A stretch of DNA of 64,000 nucleotides, from NCBI GenBank assembly GCA_033239005.1, contig BSQZ01000028.1, forward strand, positions 255,501 through 319,500, written 5' to 3'. Positions 60,430 to 64,000 of this stretch are shown here, one piece after another (positions within the stretch are counted from its first letter, which is position 1; each line of letters starts with the position of its first letter). The translations under genes and the position numbers were made by a program. Origin of the DNA: Lamellibrachia satsuma. Its lineage: Eukaryota > Annelida > Polychaeta > Sabellida > Siboglinidae. The notes under the pieces were generated by a model that did no database searches, was not told where the DNA came from, and saw only the letters and a list, made by a program, of their open reading frames with translations.

Positions 60430-60635
60430 TGAATTTCCACTGGATTCACCACACATTACAAGATGGGCGCCTACATATAATTTCCAGGGCAAACGGAAGA
60501 GCTGAAAGCCAAGAAACACTGGGCGCAGAGAAAGCAAACGCAGGATGGAAAGAACTGGACCCGGCGACACAAGGCCAAAGCCGTGTCCTATGGAAAGAAC
60601 TCGTTGGCGGCCTATGCTCCGCCAGGGATTGAACA
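60430..60635 (+). mobile_element. Possible LINE C-terminal tail
   Basis: A plus-strand reading ends QSRVLWKELVGGLCSARD, which resembles the extreme C-terminus of RTE/CR1-type polyproteins (RW-x2-LV-x-GLC-x-R). Upstream residues are not diagnostic. Confidence 0.35.
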
Positions 60636-61263
60636 GACTTGAGGTGGCCAATTACTCAGAAATAAAAGTAATCAAACTTTAAATTTTAAAGGTTGTTTGA
60701 AATCCATTAGACCCCAAAAGCCCAAAAACACTTGAAGGGGGGTCCTGTGTACATTTTTTTTAATATCTGACATAGTAACAAAGATACATTTACATATTTC
60801 CTAGTCAGTTGCAGATCTCAGTCAGTCAGTTGTCCAGCTGTGTAACACATGCAACAAAATGTGCTTTGTTTTTCACTGGCTGCGCATGCGTTTTACTGCT
60901 TAATGTAATGATATATTAGGAGTGCAAAACGGAATACGAGTGTCACCAAAGAAAACAACTCATTATAAATGCGTAACTGGATAATGTAATACAACAATAA
61001 TACAATGCAACTATAAAACATTTATATTGCGCTAAAATCCACCAAAATAACAAACAATTGGATTGGTACGCTGAGGAGGATAAACAGACGGATTTTTATC
61101 CACGATTATCCAGGCTCCGCGCTGTGGCGCCACCGTTTGTCGTACACACCTAAGTAATTCATAACATAAGAGTTTTAAGTTTTATCAGTTGATACAATGC
61201 AATTCGAAATCAAGTTACACGTTAATAAAAAATATCTAATTATTGACACAACTGTCCCGATGC

Positions 61264-61285
61264 TACACTAAACATGTTTAGTGTA
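61264..61285. repeat. 22-bp perfect palindrome
   Basis: Arms of 11 bases, TACACTAAACA and its exact reverse complement, with no spacer. Confidence 0.8.
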
Positions 61286-61712
61286 ACATCTCGATAATGA
61301 CGCTGATTGGCTGCAGGCGCTTCATGGGAACGCCTACACAGAATGGAGTGGTGACAGTGGGTAACAACGAGACAACGCCCCTGAGGCCAGACTCTCTTCT
61401 CGGCGGATTCACGAAGCCGAGCGAGAGTCGGACACGTGACACTAGCGGGTTATAATGTACGACAAAATGTTTATAAGCCCGCCATGCGTTTATTGACTTT
61501 TAGTCGCCAACACATTGTTGGCAACTACCCAGTGTTCGAAATGACCACCGACTCTTGGTGGGTCCCCTAAATATATTGGTCACCCCCCCCCAACAAAAAC
61601 GATATTCTTAAAAAATCTGCTTTTCAGGCACTGTAATGGCTACTACCGCCTATTTTTGTGAAAAGACTTGCTTGCTATTATAGCGACCTGGAGTTATTTT
61701 ACCAACTTATGT

Positions 61713-61775
61713 TGAATGCACTTGTTGTAAGTCGCTCTGGATAAGACCGTCTGCTAAATGACTAAATTGTAAATT
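61713..61775 (+). mobile_element. L2-type LINE/SINE 3' tail
   Basis: It contains GTAAGTCGCTCTGGATAAGA followed by CCGTCTGCTAAATGACT and AAATTGTAAAT. This block is the widely shared 3' tail of L2-clade LINEs and the SINEs that borrow it (known especially from fish genomes). Only the tail is recognisable. Confidence 0.6.
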
Positions 61776-62627
61776 GGGGTCTAAACCATTGTTACTGGAG
61801 CAATGCGCTTGCAGACATAGTGCTCTGTAATTCTGGGGTAAAATGCCAAGGTAAAATTTGCCTCAACTAGACACTCATTGGTGGCATTACTGCAGACACC
61901 CAACAGATGGCGCCCTTAACCACACACATTCATCAGTTATATGAGTGGAATGGTCTAAGATGTTTTTAACAGAGACTAACTGAATGACAATAGAATGAGC
62001 TGCATGAATCAGCTAAACTACCAACAGAATGATGTAGAGTCCTGCAAAAACCGTCGAGTTCTTGCTGCGAGATCGATCGAGTTCTGCGAAAACCGTCGAG
62101 TTGTATTGACAAATCAGAGTAGCCGCATGTGCAGGTGCAACAGCGGAAGGGTAATTACATTGGTACAACGATAAAAATCTTACATTTGCCTTTCTTGTGG
62201 GAGGTCTCTCGTGCCATAAGGGGGGTCCTAGACCCCCAGACCTCATTTCTAACACTGCAACTACTCGTTGGCCGACCCAAACAAATTTGCCAACTGTTGG
62301 TGAGAACGTACACACAACGACTACATTTGAGTTGTCAAGTAAAAAAGTAATCATCGACCGGCTGGCAACTGAACAATCAGTATGTGTATCGCGGGCTTTA
62401 TATTTCCTGTCGACTTAACGCCAACAAGAAGTGAGTTCCACAGAGTCGATGCAGCAAATGATAAATATATAGTTCTAACGTTTGTCTTAAAACTAGGAAC
62501 GGAAAGTAGATTAGAATTAGACGACCGAAGCTGTCTGGGCTGTCTTGCAGGAGTGAGCAGTGAATGTAAATATGCTGGTTGTTTGGATGAAAGTGCCTGA
62601 TAGGTTCAGATCTTAAAAATAATGCGA

Positions 62628-62683
62628 TGTCGGGCAGGGAGTCAATGTCGGGCAGGGAGTCAATGTCGGGCAGGGAGTCAATG
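62628..62683 (+). repeat. 18-bp tandem repeat, 3 copies
   Basis: The unit GTCGGGCAGGGAGTCAAT is perfectly repeated. Confidence 0.85.
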
Positions 62684-62799
62684 CAAATATTTAAGAAGTA
62701 CTGAACGAGACAAATAAGAAAACAGGATAATTACCCTTGCTAAACAATTCTGCAAATGATGAAATGTCATGATCTCCTTGAGAACAACATGATCTCCTT

Positions 62800-63150
62800 G
62801 AGAGCAACATTGTGAAAATGGAATTGCAATAGTCAAATCTACTACTGACAAGAACAGTTGCCATAGTTTTAGCCACAGAAAAGGACCTATACCGGCGAAT
62901 ACAACGACGGTCGCAAATGTGATAAAAGCAGCAACGACATTTTTGGGAAGTATCTAAAATTAAAATAGTTATCAAATGTAAAGAAATTGCGTGCTGAGGC
63001 AGCCGATGTGAAATTCTGACAAATCATAGGTGTCGGAGACAACAATCACGCTTGCTATGCAGCTTTTGTGTACACATGATAAGATACTTTTTCCGTTATC
63101 TGCATTTAACTTTAATTTGCTGTTAGTCATCCAAAGCCACTTTGGAATTT
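62800..63150 (-). mobile_element. LINE RT fragment (L2/CR1-like)
   Basis: On the minus strand it reads WMTNSKLKLNADNGK near 63130-63085, then CRCCFYHICDRRCIRRYRSF and KTMATVLVSSRFDYCNS. These are the standard order of the region after the palm motif. Stops and a frameshift separate the pieces. Confidence 0.7.
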
Positions 63151-64000
63151 TCATACATCATTATTTTGACGCACACGAGCACCGCTAATATTTTCCCACG
63201 ACATTAAATACATATTAGTTAGTGATGTATATTTTCTCACGCAATTTTGCTTTTGAAGGCAACAATACAACTAAACAAGACATCAATATACATAAAATAA
63301 TGAATTACGAGGTATGTCTTGTAGTCACACACCCTAGGCCTAGTCAAAATGGACATTGCCAGTTCGCATTTGTTTTTCCATAAGCGGACAAACGGATTGG
63401 GAATGGGAATGAATAATGTAAACAATGTTGGCCCCGCTAACAGTTGGCCGTCCTTCTTCCCAATCGAGTTCTGCGCGCTTTGGTCGCCACATAAACACAG
63501 ACACGAGTAGCGACCGTTCTTAACGACAATTGGCGTATTGCTGCGGAATCACTGATTTGGTTGCATTCCGCAGTTTGGGACATAGCGTTAGTATAAACAT
63601 AGGTTATAGATGACGATTACATTAGCATTCATCCCCCATAGGAACCAGTAATTATTTTTCTAGCAACATTGGTGGAGCCACCCGAACAAACGTGGAATTG
63701 ACCCTATAACTAGTTGCCACATCAATCAATCAGATGAATTTCTAAGCATAATCTGGGTAACACTCGAACAAGTTGTATGCCATTCCACCGAAGTGCACAG
63801 CGGCACAACATCGCCAGATTCGGATCAATAGTAAGTAGGTCACAATACACGAACACTTGCACGTGCCAATTTGCCAAGTGTCCTTTGATAGGTTGGCCTT
63901 GTTATACCTGCCATTGTGTATTCTATTTACGACTTTCCATGCAGCCACATTCGCCGAAAACACGAAGGCAATATTGTAAACATCCATTGAGCTGCTAATT

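Larger units (their letters stand above)
58564..64000. other. Unassigned sequence upstream of gene 2 module 1
   Basis: No exon that fits module 1 in phase was identified. Recognisable contents are a palindromic 25-bp array (59003-59183), LINE pieces (60430-60635, 62800-63150), an L2-type tail (61713-61775), a perfect palindrome (61264-61285), an 18-bp triplet repeat (62628-62683) and a duplicated segment (59580-59745 and 63856-64000). The rest shows nothing I can name. The first exon of gene 2 is either hidden here or lies beyond the window. Confidence 0.4.

Noticed and set aside
1..64000. tRNA and rRNA genes
   Set aside because: No T-loop/anticodon-loop arrangement or rRNA core sequence was recognised on reading; a covariance-model scan would be needed to exclude small ones.

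Overview
The window is animal nuclear DNA. It is AT-rich, its genes are split into many short exons with GT/AG introns, and the introns are full of degenerate non-LTR retrotransposons, small terminal-inverted-repeat elements and minisatellites. The repeat types and the two protein architectures suggest a marine invertebrate (a lophotrochozoan such as a mollusc, or a cephalochordate). The sequence alone does not fix the species.

Two convergent multi-exon protein genes account for nearly all the coding sequence. Gene 1 (+ strand, 721..22593) reconstructs as 17 coding exons whose phases all agree. It gives a complete 761-residue secreted or lumenal protein with a signal peptide and a TIM-barrel glycosidase core resembling GH36/raffinose-synthase-like enzymes. 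Two E-box/CLEAR-like sites lie just upstream of its start codon. Gene 2 (- strand, 58563..24701, 5' end missing) reconstructs as 28 coding exons in continuous frame (937 codons plus stop). It encodes ten tandem six-cysteine modules, each split over two exons, then a linker made of three 18-nt microexons, a SEA domain over three exons, one EGF domain, and a C-terminal hydrophobic anchor with almost no tail. This looks like a large GPI- or membrane-anchored cell-surface protein. Its modules 3-6 and 7-10 are an eight-exon block duplication.

Layout: 1-720 upstream region of gene 1; 782-7504 intron 1, with two LINE remnants; 7505-22593 rest of gene 1, with a LINE, an AT tract and several minisatellites; 22594-24700 gap between the convergent 3' ends; 24701-36802 anchor, EGF, SEA, microexons and last module of gene 2, with 3.4-kb and 1.6-kb minisatellites and LINE pieces in the introns; 36687-58563 the ten cysteine modules, with non-autonomous DNA transposons and a LINE in the introns; 58564-64000 mostly unassigned sequence with a palindromic minisatellite and LINE pieces, where the first exon(s) of gene 2 were not found.

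The two genes have no demonstrated functional link; they are neighbours pointing at each other. The most unusual content is the block-duplicated cysteine-module receptor-like protein with its microexon linker.
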